Shown one piece after another: positions 50,601 to 61,400 of a stretch of 64,000 nucleotides of DNA (its first letter is position 1; each line of letters starts with the position of its first letter). The position numbers and the translations under genes are program-made. The notes beneath the pieces are model-generated. The model did no database searches. It worked only from the letters and a program-made list of their open reading frames with translations, and had not been told where the DNA came from. The stretch spans positions 4,402,001 through 4,466,000 of the forward strand of contig NZ_CP120210.1 of assembly GCF_029369745.1 (NCBI RefSeq), read 5' to 3'. The stretch is from Amycolatopsis sp. QT-25. Its GTDB lineage: Bacteria > Actinomycetota > Actinomycetes > Mycobacteriales > Pseudonocardiaceae.

Positions 50601-53171
50601 TTATTCGCGGAGGCCGATCGCCTCGATCGGCTTCGCCCGCAGCGCCACGCGGGTGGCGAGGCCGAGCGAGACCAGCCCGAGCAGGATCGCCCCGGCGATG
50701 ACCCCGCCGAAGACGGTCACCGTTCCGGACGGCAGCGGCGTTCCGCGCAGGCCGAGGTTCAGCAGCACCAGGGGAATCCCCGCCACCACGGTCCCCAGCA
50801 GTGCCGCGACCCCCACCGTGGCCAGTGCTTCGAACCGCATCATCCGGATGACCTGTCGCTTCGTGGTGCCGATCAGCCTCAGGAGCGCGAACTCCCGCGA
50901 GCGCTGCGCCGTGCTCATCACCAGCGTGTTGGCCACCGAGATCACGACGTAGCCGAGGATCACGCCGACCGCGACCAGGTTCACGTAGAACTGGGCCTGC
51001 TGCTGCCCGCCGTCGGGCGCGGCCACCGCCGACCCCGGCGTCACGACCAGCCCCGGATAACGGTTCGCGAGGTCGTTCAGGGCGGCGGTCACGGTCGCGG
51101 AATCCGCGTCGGGCTGCTCCCGCACGAGCACCGAATCGTCCATCCGGTCACCGGTGTGCGCCCTGGCCAGCTCCGCGGGCAGCACGTAGCGACCGAAGGC
51201 CTGGTCGCGGGTGTAGGTGGCGACCAGCCGCAGCTTCGCCGGAGCGCCGTCTCCGTGGTAGAACTCGACCTCGTCGCCGATCTTCTTGTCGTACCAGTCG
51301 GCTTCCGCTTCGCTCATCGCCACGGTGTTCCCGGTCAGGTCGGTGATCTTGCCCGAGACGATGCCCAGATCCAGATTGCCGCGCACCTGGTCGCCGTCCA
51401 GTCCGTGCGCCGCGTACCGCTCGACGCGCAGGCTTTCCTGCTCCTGCACCGTGTTGATCACCTCGGTGCGCACCACCGGGGTCGCGGCGGCGACCCCGGG
51501 GATCCGCCGTGCCGCCTCGGCGACCTCCGGCGAGAGCCCGCCCGTGCCACTGGCGAGCACGTGGTCCGCGGTGGTCGACTCGACCGTCTCCTCCTGCCGC
51601 GCGGCGGCCGCGGAGGTCTGGCTGTAGAACATCGTCAGCGCGAACGAGACCGCCAGCATCACCGGCGTCACCGCGGCGGCGAGGCGGCGCGAGTTGGCCT
51701 GGTTGTTCGCGGCGGCGAGGTAGCCGCTGATCCGCGACGTCCGGTTGAGCACCGGGGCGATCAGCCTGGTCATGACGGCGACCACCTTCGGGCTGACCAC
51801 GGCCAGCCCGATCACGATGAGCAGCGACGAACCCCCGGAAGCCGCGAGCCCCGCGTCACCGCGGACGAAGATCGGGACCATCGAACCGCCGAAACCGGCC
51901 ACCACGAGCGCGAGCCCGACGACGACCCGCACGCGGCCGAGTTCACGCCGTTCCACCGCGGCTTCGCCGAGTGCCTCCACCGGGCGGATCGACGACGGGC
52001 GCCGCGAGGCCGACCACGCGGCCAGCCGGGCCGTGCCGAGGCCGAGCACGAACGCGGCGACGAGCGGGATCGGGCTGATCGCCAGTTCGAAGTCGGGCGG
52101 GATCACGCCGATGGCCCCGAAGGCGTTCCTCAGCCCGAAGCCCACCGCCACGCCGAGGCCGCTGCCCAACACCCCGGCGACCACCGCGACCAGCATCGTC
52201 TCGGCGCCGATGAGCTTGCGGATCTGCTGGGGAGTCGCCGCGACCGCCCGCAGCAACGCGAACTCCCGGCGACGCTGGTTGATGACCAGCGCCAGGGTGC
52301 TGGCCACGACGAACACCGCGATGAGGAGCGCGAAGCCACCGAACGAGCCCGCGAGCGCCATCAACAGCATCCGGGTCTGGCTGACGTCGAGGAACTCGAC
52401 CGTGCTGCGCTCGACCCCGGTCGTCACCGTCACCGTGTCGGTGCCGACCGCTTCGCGGATCCGGTCGGCGAGGTCACCCGGCGTCACACCCGGGTCCGCC
52501 AGCACCCCGATCGCGTGCGCCTGGCCGGGTGCTCCGGCGAGTTCGACGGCCTTCTCCGGTGAGAAGAACACCGCGGACTGCCGGCTGAAGCCGTCTCCCG
52601 ACTTCGGGGCGGCGATCCCCGAGACCCGGAACTCCACCGGGGTCGAGCGGATGGCGACCTTCACGGGCCGCCCGACCGACGCCCCGCCCCGGGCGGCCAG
52701 CTCGGCGTCCAGGACCACCTCGTCGGCCCCGGCGGGCGCACGGCCCTCACGCAGCGAGAACGGCGCCAGCGCGGCGGCGTCCCAGTTGTGGCCCAAGGAC
52801 CGGCCGCCTTCCGGCCCGTTGAGCGCCGTGCCATCGGCCGCCACCACGTTGGCCGGGAAGCTCTGTTCCGTCACCACGCCGCGGACCCCCGGCAGCGCGG
52901 AGATCTTCCCGGCGAGCGTCACCGGCACCGAAGCCTGCTCGGCGACCTGCTGGGTCTCGAGCGGACCGGTGCCGGGCGGGTCGACCGCCTGCTTGCCGCC
53001 CACGACGACCGCCGCGTCGGCGTACCGCTGGGTCGGGACACCCGCCCGCAGACCGGATTCCATCAGGACACCGCAGCCGGCGACCAGCGCCGTCCCGCAG
53101 AGGATCGCGATGAACGCGCCGACGAAGCCGCTCAGGCGGGTCTTGATCGTCTGCCATGCCAAATGCCACAT
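50601..53171 (-). CDS. ABC transporter permease, FtsX/MacB type (duplicated)
   Basis: 856 residues. Two FtsX domains: helices near residues 270-400 with the typical NQRRREFALLRAVAATPQQI, and near the C-terminus TAQRSREFALLRLIGTTKRQ, with a large periplasmic-side domain after the first helix. The typical role is export or mechanotransmission of lipids, peptides or drugs. It starts 4 bp after the ATPase gene stop. Confidence 0.9.
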   Translation of the reverse strand: MWHLAWQTIKTRLSGFVGAFIAILCGTALVAGCGVLMESGLRAGVPTQRYADAAVVVGGKQAVDPPGTGPLETQQVAEQASVPVTLAGKISALPGVRGVVTEQSFPANVVAADGTALNGPEGGRSLGHNWDAAALAPFSLREGRAPAGADEVVLDAELAARGGASVGRPVKVAIRSTPVEFRVSGIAAPKSGDGFSRQSAVFFSPEKAVELAGAPGQAHAIGVLADPGVTPGDLADRIREAVGTDTVTVTTGVERSTVEFLDVSQTRMLLMALAGSFGGFALLIAVFVVASTLALVINQRRREFALLRAVAATPQQIRKLIGAETMLVAVVAGVLGSGLGVAVGFGLRNAFGAIGVIPPDFELAISPIPLVAAFVLGLGTARLAAWSASRRPSSIRPVEALGEAAVERRELGRVRVVVGLALVVAGFGGSMVPIFVRGDAGLAASGGSSLLIVIGLAVVSPKVVAVMTRLIAPVLNRTSRISGYLAAANNQANSRRLAAAVTPVMLAVSFALTMFYSQTSAAAARQEETVESTTADHVLASGTGGLSPEVAEAARRIPGVAAATPVVRTEVINTVQEQESLRVERYAAHGLDGDQVRGNLDLGIVSGKITDLTGNTVAMSEAEADWYDKKIGDEVEFYHGDGAPAKLRLVATYTRDQAFGRYVLPAELARAHTGDRMDDSVLVREQPDADSATVTAALNDLANRYPGLVVTPGSAVAAPDGGQQQAQFYVNLVAVGVILGYVVISVANTLVMSTAQRSREFALLRLIGTTKRQVIRMMRFEALATVGVAALLGTVVAGIPLVLLNLGLRGTPLPSGTVTVFGGVIAGAILLGLVSLGLATRVALRAKPIEAIGLRE

Positions 53172-53175
53172 GACG

Positions 53176-53916
53176 TCACCACTCCCCGAGGTGGGTCATG
53201 CGCTCGGCGACCCGTTCGGGTGTCGGCCCCTGAAGGTGGCCCGCCAGCTTGCCGTCGGCGAGGAACAGCACGCCGTGCGCCGCCGAGGCCGCGACCGGGT
53301 CGTGGGTGACCATCAGCACTGTCTGCCCCATGCCGTCTACAATGGAGCGAAGTAGATCGAGCACTTGGCGTGCGGTGCGGGTGTCCAGCGCGCCGGTCGG
53401 CTCGTCGGCGAGGACGACCTCCGGCCGGGTGACCAGCGCGCGGGCGATCGCGACCCGCTGCTGCTGGCCGCCGGACAGCTCCGACGGGCGGTGTTCGAGC
53501 CGCTTCGCGATCCCGACTCCCTCGACGATTTCGCGCAGCCACCGCGGGTCCGGCTTCTTCCCCGCCAGCCGCATCGGCAAGGTGATGTTCTGCACCACGT
53601 TCAACGACGGCAACAGGTTGTAGGCCTGGAAGATGAACCCGACGCGGGTCCTCCGCAGCTCGGTGAGCGCTTTCTCGCGCATCCGGCTCAGCTCCGTGTC
53701 CCCCAGCAGCACCCGGCCCGAACTCGGCTTGTCCAGCCCTGCCGCGCAGTGCAGGAAGGTGCTCTTGCCCGAACCCGACGGCCCCATCACCGCGGTGAAC
53801 GTCCCTCTGCGCACCTCGACGGTCACCCCGTTCAACGCCGTGACCGCGCCGTCACCGGATCCGTAGACCTTGCTCACGGATTCCAGCTTCAAGGCGCTCG
53901 CGCCCCCTGCATTCAT
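53176..53916 (-). CDS. ABC transporter ATP-binding protein, MacB/LolD type
   Basis: 246 residues: Walker A MGPSGSGKSTFLH, Q-loop IFQAYNLLPSLNVVQN, signature ELSGGQQQRVAIARAL, Walker B VVLADEPTGALD and H-loop VTHDP. It energises the adjacent permease. The promoter must lie in 53917-54149, which contains no other gene. Confidence 0.95.
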   Translation of the reverse strand: MNAGGASALKLESVSKVYGSGDGAVTALNGVTVEVRRGTFTAVMGPSGSGKSTFLHCAAGLDKPSSGRVLLGDTELSRMREKALTELRRTRVGFIFQAYNLLPSLNVVQNITLPMRLAGKKPDPRWLREIVEGVGIAKRLEHRPSELSGGQQQRVAIARALVTRPEVVLADEPTGALDTRTARQVLDLLRSIVDGMGQTVLMVTHDPVAASAAHGVLFLADGKLAGHLQGPTPERVAERMTHLGEW

Positions 53917-54149
53917 TGCTTCCCCTTAACGGTGGTGATCTGTCTCGTCACAACCTATGGTTGACGAGGGCCGGGATCGACCCCGCACGGGGGAAGACTC
54001 CTGGTAGAGCAGGCACCACCATGGGCCGTGGCCGGCAGGGCAATCGCCCAGCCCAGTCAGGTCGAGCCGAGGGGCAACACCGCAATCCATGCGAAACCCA
54101 TGTCTTTGGAGATGACGAATGGCACGCAAGCCCCTCCCACTCGGTACCC

Positions 54150-54718
54150 TGAACCGTCACGGGTTGGGGGCCGCTTCCTTTTATGAGGATGATGGTCACT
54201 ATGTCTAAGCGTTACCCGCCCGAGGCCCGTGAGAAGGCCGTCCGTCTGGCCCTTGACCGCCTCGATGGCTGGACCGCAACGAGCACGAAAACGACCACGC
54301 TGGTGTCCAAGGCGCTGAACATGGCGCTGTGGAGACGCGATCACCACGGACACCCAGTCGCGCCAGGACTGATCCACCACTCCGATGCAGGGTCTCGGTA
54401 CACATCGGTGTCCTTCACCGATTCCCCTGCCCTGCAAGGCTTATCAGCTCCATCGGCTCGGTCGGCGACGCCTACGACAACGCACTGGCAGAATCGATCA
54501 CCGGGTTGTTCACAACCGAGGTCGTCAACCGGCATGCCCCGTTCATAAACCTGGCCGAGCCCGAGTACGCGGTGATGGAATAGGTCGATTGGTACAACAA
54601 CTCCCGCCTGGACTACCTCACCCCGACCGAGTACGAGACCACCTATTACGCTCAACACCTGCCACGCCGACCGGCGCTGGTCTGACAACGAAGCCGGTCC
54701 CTTACCCGTGACGGTTCA
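54150..54718 (+). mobile_element. Deleted IS3-family element
   Basis: 569 bp bounded by perfect 15-bp inverted repeats: TGAACCGTCACGGGT (54150-54164) and ACCCGTGACGGTTCA (54704-54718). Inside, 54201 begins an IS3 OrfA start (SKRYPPEAREKAVRLALDRL), and the second half has OrfB pieces in different frames: LIHHSDAGSRYTSVSF (second catalytic Asp), DNALAESITGLFTTEV (catalytic Glu), VDWYNNSRLDYLTPTEYE, stop at 54683. Intact IS3 elements are about 1.2-1.4 kb, so the middle is deleted. It cannot encode a transposase. No target duplication was recognised. Confidence 0.75.
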
Positions 54719-54864
54719 GTTCTCCACTATGCGCAGACGTTGTCCACGGTCGCGGAGGGCGAGTTCCTTCGCTTCAAGAAGGTGACCGCCGACGGCCGGG
54801 AGTACGACCGGGCTCCAGCCGCGACGCCACCACGGATCCTTGCGATCTGGATGCCCGGTGGCAC

Positions 54865-55272
54865 TCAGCCGCTGTATGAGTCGTACTCGAAGTATTCGCC
54901 GAGGTCGTCGTTCGCCCAGTAGGCGTCCGCCCACCGCCCGCCATGCTCCAGGGAGCCCTCGTACACGTCCTCCAAGCAACTTCCGTTGTCATGGCCGGGT
55001 ACGGAGAGCCGTTCGTTCCTGCTGTACAGAAACAGCGTGGCGCTCGTGTCGTACTTCGCATCGTCGATCTGCTGCCCACCGAGGACTCCTTCCCAGCAGA
55101 GCTGAAAATCCCGGCCGCGTGGAGGTGAACTGCGGATGAAGCAACAGAAGGCGTCCTCGATGAAGCATTCTTCGAGTGGCCCCGCGATCAGGACCGGCTC
55201 CTGCAAGTACTCACTCAGCTCTTCGACAAGCCTGGTGAGCCATCGATGCCGCGGATCGCTTTCCTCGGCCAT
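54865..55272 (-). CDS. Candidate immunity protein for the RHS toxin
   Basis: 135 residues, ATG 55272 with GAGG upstream. Acidic, soluble, aromatic-rich (LVEELSEYLQEPVLIAGPLE, FEYDSYSG at the end). No family recognised. It is the first gene downstream of the RHS gene on the same strand, 203 bp after its stop. Size, acidity, position and lower GC fit an immunity protein for the toxin tip. The palindrome CGCCTATAGGCG (55301-55312) contains a possible -10. The piece 54719-54864 shows no recognisable gene. Confidence 0.55.
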   Translation of the reverse strand: MAEESDPRHRWLTRLVEELSEYLQEPVLIAGPLEECFIEDAFCCFIRSSPPRGRDFQLCWEGVLGGQQIDDAKYDTSATLFLYSRNERLSVPGHDNGSCLEDVYEGSLEHGGRWADAYWANDDLGEYFEYDSYSG

Positions 55273-55369
55273 CTGCGATCCTCACTACCAAATTTCGACG
55301 CGCCTATAGGCGTGATCCATGAAAACGTGGTCCGAATCGAGCGTGCTTTCCCGAACGATAGACCGCCGA

Positions 55370-55413
55370 CCGCCGCTCGGCCCGCACTTCCTGCACTGCG
55401 GACCGAGCGGCGG
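55370..55413 (-). terminator. Hairpin between RHS and immunity candidate
   Basis: CCGCCGCTCGG (55370-55380) pairs perfectly with 55403-55413. It lies after the RHS stop in the minus direction, so the immunity candidate probably has its own promoter. Confidence 0.5.
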
Positions 55414-55475
55414 CAACGCCTCCCCGCGCGAGGCGGTCACGACAGAGGGGCCGTTATGCTACGTACACATGTCCT

Positions 55476-58400
55476 CTAGGCCACCGGCCCGGATGCTTGA
55501 TCGGGCGGCAGGTGGAATGTGAACGGACTGGATCTTCCGAACACATTGAAATTCTGCGCAAGCCCGGCACGATGCAGTTCGTTGAGATGAGATGGATGCA
55601 ACTTCGAGTCCGTATCAGCGGTTTCGAAGTTGTAGTAGTCGTAGATACCGACCTGAACGGTGATATCCCAGCCGCCGTCACTGGTCGGGGTAGCAACACC
55701 GCTTATCTGGAAGTCGAACTTGCCGAGCGCGGTATGCCAGTCCGGGTCAGCCCAATCCGTTTCAAACAAATGCCAGTCGGTATTGAAGGCGAATTGCTCA
55801 CGAACGCCGGGCGGGTAATTCTTGATATGCGACCTGACATACGATTTGGCATACATTTCGACGTCGGCCCGGAATCCGACGATCTCCTTCAGCATCGAGT
55901 CCACACTGACACCCCGGTAGTCGTCCCCGGAGTTTTGAAGGAAATGCTTCATCAGCGCTGAAGCATTCGCGCCGAGGACAGCCCTGGCACCCTGGGACAT
56001 CGCTACCGCTCCAGTCGCAATTCCCCCCAACCATATATTGTCCGACGCACTACGATTCTTCCACTCATCGTAGTCGGCCGGGCCCGATCCGTTCGCATTG
56101 GCTCGCTGATGATTCCTTTCAATCGGCGCCGGCGGCGGTGACGGAATGGCAACCATGGGCGACTTACCGGTGGGGTCGGTCAGGATGACCGGATTGTTGT
56201 GGGCATAGGTGTAGGCGGCCAGGTTGCGAGCATTGGTGATACCGCCCGCGGCCTTGGAGCCGGACATGAACTCGCCGAGAGCCGGATCCGCGCTCGCCCA
56301 AAGCTGCGTTCTCGGGTTGTAATAGCGAGCGCCGTGGTAGTAAAGACCGGTTTCCTCGTCGAGTTCCTTACCGGTGAACTTGTAGGGCGTACCGCTTTCC
56401 CCCGCCTTCTCTTCGACCCAGGTCTCCCCGAACGGCATGTACTCGAGGTGCTCGGTGACGTTGCCTTGCCTGTCGGTGACGTAGCCGGACGAGCCGAGGT
56501 GGTCGGCGTGGAAGTAGGACTGGGTGTTCTCGGGACCGTCGGCGGCGACGGTCTTGGTGGTGAGGCGGCTGTCGCCGATGAAGATGTGCTTGAACCCGGT
56601 CCCGTTACGTTCGCTGTAGCCGCGGTTGGGGTAGAGGGACAGGCCGTCGCCCTGTTTGATGACGCGTTCACCGGCCACGTCGTAGGTGTATCCGACGGTG
56701 GCTCCCTGGCAGCCTGCCGGGGTTTGCGGGACCGTCGTGGTGGCGGTGTCCTGGTTGCAGGCGAGGCGGTTCTCCTCGTCCCACACGTACTGGCGGCGTT
56801 TGGTCTCGCCCGCCGCGGTGTTCACGGTGTCGGTGAGGTTGCCGTTCGTGTCGTAGGCCTGCGTGATCGGGCCGACCTTGCTGGGTGCGTGCGGTTTTCC
56901 ACTGCCGTAGTCGTACTTGTAGTCGTAGCTGGTGGCGTCCTGCCCCGCGACGGGCTCGATCGGTCCGGTCGTCAGCGGGCCCAGCGACGCCGGGCTCCCT
57001 CCGCCGCCCCCGGCCGGTGACGCCGCGCCCTGCTCGCGGCGGTTGAGCGACGCCGCTTGCGTGGAGGTGCCGGTGATCTCGTGGTGCTGGGTTTTGGTGG
57101 TGGTGTTGTGGATGGAGTCGTAGCCCAGCGCCAGGGTGTACTTGTCCTGCTGGTTGTTCTTGGTGGTGTACTGACCGCTGGCGGAGGTGAGCTGGTAGAG
57201 GTCGTCGTAGCCGAAGGTCTGGCTGCTCGGACCCCCGATCGTCGGATTCTGTGCCGTGGCATTGGTCAGTTCGGTGATGTTGCCGACCTCGTCGTAGGTG
57301 TAGCCGAGGTTCTGGAACTCGGTGGCACCCGGGGTTTTCGACTTCAGCGTGGCGAGCCTGCGGTCGGCCTGGTCGTAGGTGTAGGTCGTGCGCACCCCGT
57401 TACCGGCCTGCTGCAGCACCTTCTGGCCGAACTTGTCGTAGTCGAGGCGACCGAGGTAGAGGTAGTCGGTGCCGTTCTTGGCCCCGCTGGCCCGGGTGAC
57501 CTGGCCGCCGGTGTCGTAGTCGTAGCGGAGGACCTCGCCGTCGGGGTAGGTCATCTGCAGGACACGGTTGAACGCGTCGAAGCGCCATCCGGTGGTGTAA
57601 CCGCGGTCCGCCTGCCCGGCGATCTTGATGGTGCGGGTTTCCCGGGTGGTCTCACCCAACGGGCCATAGCCGCGGGTGACGGTGCCCGCCGCGTCGCGGA
57701 TCTCGGTGATCCGGCCGGCGGCGTTATCCGGCGCACCGGGCGCGCCGTGGGTGTAGGTGACGTTGTTGGCCGGGAAGGCCGGGTAACGGACCGCGGTGAG
57801 ACGGTTGTGGTCGTAGTCGTACTCGACCTGCCTGCCCGTTGCCTTCAAGTTCGCGGTGATCTTCACCGTCGGATTCCCCGCCAGGTCGTAACGCGTTTCG
57901 GTGCGGCCCGCGTCGGGGCTGTCGAGCACGGTGCGGCGGCCGAGGGTGTCGTAGTCGGAGCGGGTGGTGTTGTTCTTGTCGTCCACCACGGTGGTGAGCT
58001 GCCCCAGCGGGTCGTAGGCGTAGCTGGTCCAGATCACCGGCTGCCCGCCCGCCGGGTTGAACTCCTTGATCGCGGTGGTCTTCTGCCGCAGGTCGGTGTA
58101 GCTGCGCTTCTGCTTGCCGTTGCCGTCGGTCGCGGTGGTTTCGAACCGGGTGACACCGGCACGGTCGGGACCGAACCCGTACGCCATGGTGGTCGTGACC
58201 TCGTCCGGCTGGACCGTCTTGACCGGACGGTCCAGCGCGTCGAACGAGACGCGAGTCGGGGTCACCGTATCGAAAGCGGCGTTGAACGTGGTGTTGCCGT
58301 CGCCCTTGGGCTCGGTCACCGGCTGGTACTGCTCCACCGCACGGCCGAGGAAGTCGAACTCGGCGCGACCGGACACGGTCATGACCTGTTCGGGGGTGTC

Positions 58401-61400
58401 CCCGGCACTGTCCGCGACCGACGCGTCCTTCTTCGTCTGCAGCACGCGTTTGAGGCCGTCGGAGAAGGTGACGGTGTCGATCGTGTCCTCACGGACACCG
58501 GTGGCGTCGCGATCGAGGTGCCGCGTGGTGGCGTAGGGAACGGTGGCTTCGGGGTGATAGTCGAAGTCGATCGTGACCTTCCACGAGCCGATCTCATACG
58601 GTCCGGTGACGGTGTCCAGCCGCCCGACGCTGTCGTAACCGCGTAGCACCTGCTGGCCGTTCTGGTCGGTGGTGCGCTCCGGCTGCCCGTACTTAAGGTT
58701 GTGCGCCGCACTCGAGCGCAGTCCGAAGCTGTCCACCATAGACTCGATGTGCACGCCGACGACGGTGTCGTAGCCGTAGTCCAGCCGGTACCGCTGGCCG
58801 GTCTTGTTGGCCGGTTTGGTCACCGACTTCAGGTTCCCGTCCGGGAAGTACTCCAGATCGACATTCGACGAAACGGTGTCGGTGAGGTATTGGCGGACCT
58901 GCCGCACCGTCCCCGTCTTGCAGTCCACTGTGGATTCCCGGTGCCGCGAAACGGCACCGTCGGCGGCGCCGCGCTGCCTCACCAGATTGGCGGTACCGAC
59001 AATGTTGCGGTCACGGCAAGCCGGGTCGGACGCGCTGTAGCCGTAGGTGGTCTCCACATCGTCGGCCGTGCCCTCGTCGGCGGCGTCGAACGAGCGGATC
59101 AGGTTACCGAAATCGTCATAAACCATTTCGGTGTAAGTGGACTTGCCAGGTTTCTCCGCACCTTCGTAGAAGCGTTTGTCCACTCGGGACAGAGCGGCGA
59201 ACGCACTGCCCGGCGCGGTGTCGCGGAGCTGATAGCTGTTGACGGTTTCAGTGAGCGGCCGCCCGGCGTTGTCGGCGGTCAGGGTGCGGGCGACCAAGCC
59301 GGTCGTGTACAGGCTGTCGGTACGGTACTCGTCGGTGGTCGAGCGGTACAGCGCGTCGGCCGCGCCAGGGTCGCGCTGTTCGGTGACGACCTTGCCGAAG
59401 CCGCGGAATTCGCGTTCGAGCCGGTCGTATGCGCCCTGTTCGTAGCGGTAGGTGGCGAGCTGGGTGTCGGCTCCGTCTCCGCGATGGCCGTCGGACACAG
59501 CGGTGCGGGAGAGCACCCATCGGGATTCGGGCATGGCTTGGGTGTTGCCGGTGCGGGTGTAGTCCAGCTCGACCCGTCCGCCCATCGGACGGGTCATCGC
59601 ACGGAGCAGGTTCGTCCGGCCGGTCTGGTTGGCCGCGACCATCAGCTCGTTGTCGCGGGTGGATTTGACGTGGTCGGCGAGGCCGTCGCCGTTGACGTCA
59701 CGCAGGCCGATCTCGGCACGGCCGATGCCGGTGGAGACATTGGCGCCGGGGTTGAACACGAACGTGCCGACCGGAGTGGGGACAGGGAATGTGAAGTAGA
59801 CGCCCGCGCCGAGAGTGGCGTTCTTGTCCACGGCGATGTCGGCGAAGCTGCCGCGGAACGGAGTGGGAGCGGTGAAGCCGGTGCCGGTGTTGATGGCCAC
59901 CTTGATCGGATTGGCGCCATCGGTGAAGACGCGGTCGGTGAGACCGTCGCCGTTGACGTCGAGCATGCTCGCGTTGGTGAAAGAGGTGCCGAGTTCGGCG
60001 GAGAGACCACCCGCGAAGCCGTAGTTGTCGACGTTGAACCCGAGGTTGACGCCGAGGTTGCGAGTGGAGGCGTCGTTGATCGGTCCCGCTGACCAGGGTT
60101 CCCTGGCAGCGAAGCTATAGCCGAGGTTGAGCTGGGCGTCGCCGTTGGCGAAGACCTTGTCCGGAAGGCCGTCACCGTTGATGTCGATGAGGTCGACCCG
60201 GGTATCGGACTCACCACCGCCGAGGCTGCCACCGATCCCCAGCGCCGGTTGGACCGGGCCGTTGGTGGCGGTGTTGTTGCTGCTGCCGGCTTCGGGCGCG
60301 GCCAGGCCCAGTGCGCTGGCCAGTGTCGCGGCCTCGCTGCCCGCGGAGTACGACACGTTGCCGGACAGGTTGTCGGTTTCGCGGACGTTGCCGCCGAGCG
60401 TCCCCCGTCGGGAGCCGAGCGCGCCGTTCATGTCCGTGAACTGGATCTCCTTGGCGCCGACCACATCCGGGAACCGGTCACCGTTGAGGTCGACGTAGTC
60501 CACCGACCCGGCGGTGATGCCACCGACGACGGTGCCCCCGAACGGACCAGCGGACAGCGTGCCGGACACCTGACCGGTGACCCCACGGCGCATCACCGTG
60601 CGGTCGCCTGCGACATCGGCATCGGTGACCACGTCGATGGTGTCCGCGCCGAGCCGGGAACTGGTGGCCATGGTGGCGGTGAACCAGGACGACTCGTCCT
60701 GCGCGGCCCAGCCGCCCTTGGCCGGGTTCGGAGCGAAGATCGCGAGCCGGGGCATGGGGATCCGCGGGTTCGCGGCGAACCCCGCGATGTCGGCTTTCTT
60801 GGGTTCCCGGGGAAGGGCGTCCTTGAAGCTCTGGTCGATCGCGAGTTCGGCCTGTTTGATGGGCTGGGTGGCGCGGTCGCGGTTGGCCTGGTAGCCGATC
60901 ACGCCCCAGCCGCGGTAGGGCTGCGGGAACGCACCCTGCTGAGCGGAGCCGTGCATCGCGCTCGGCGCCGGGCTGAACGTCGGCCATGGGGACGAGAGGT
61001 CGTAGGTGACCTTCGCGGACTGTTCGGCGACCAAGCCGAACAGGTTGGGATCCGTTGTGGAGTGGTCGAAATACAGCTCGTCGCCTTCGGTGACCGGGAC
61101 GACCACGTCGAGGTCCTGGCCGGGCGAGCCGTACTGCCCGTTGACGATGTCGACGACCCGCTTGCCCAGCAGCTGCCCGCCGCGTTTCTTGACGGTGAAC
61201 GCGATCTTGCTCCCTGCGGTCAAGCCGAAGTCGAGTTTCACGCCCGGCCGGACCCGCAGCTTGCCGGTCTTGGTCACCTTGTAGGTCTGCTGCGGCGTGG
61301 TGAGGGTGTCGGCGGGGTACATGTCCACGTCGAACGGCGGGCTGATCACCAGGGTCGGCTGGCCCTTGTCGTCGACCAGCGACTCCACCCCCGGCGCCTC

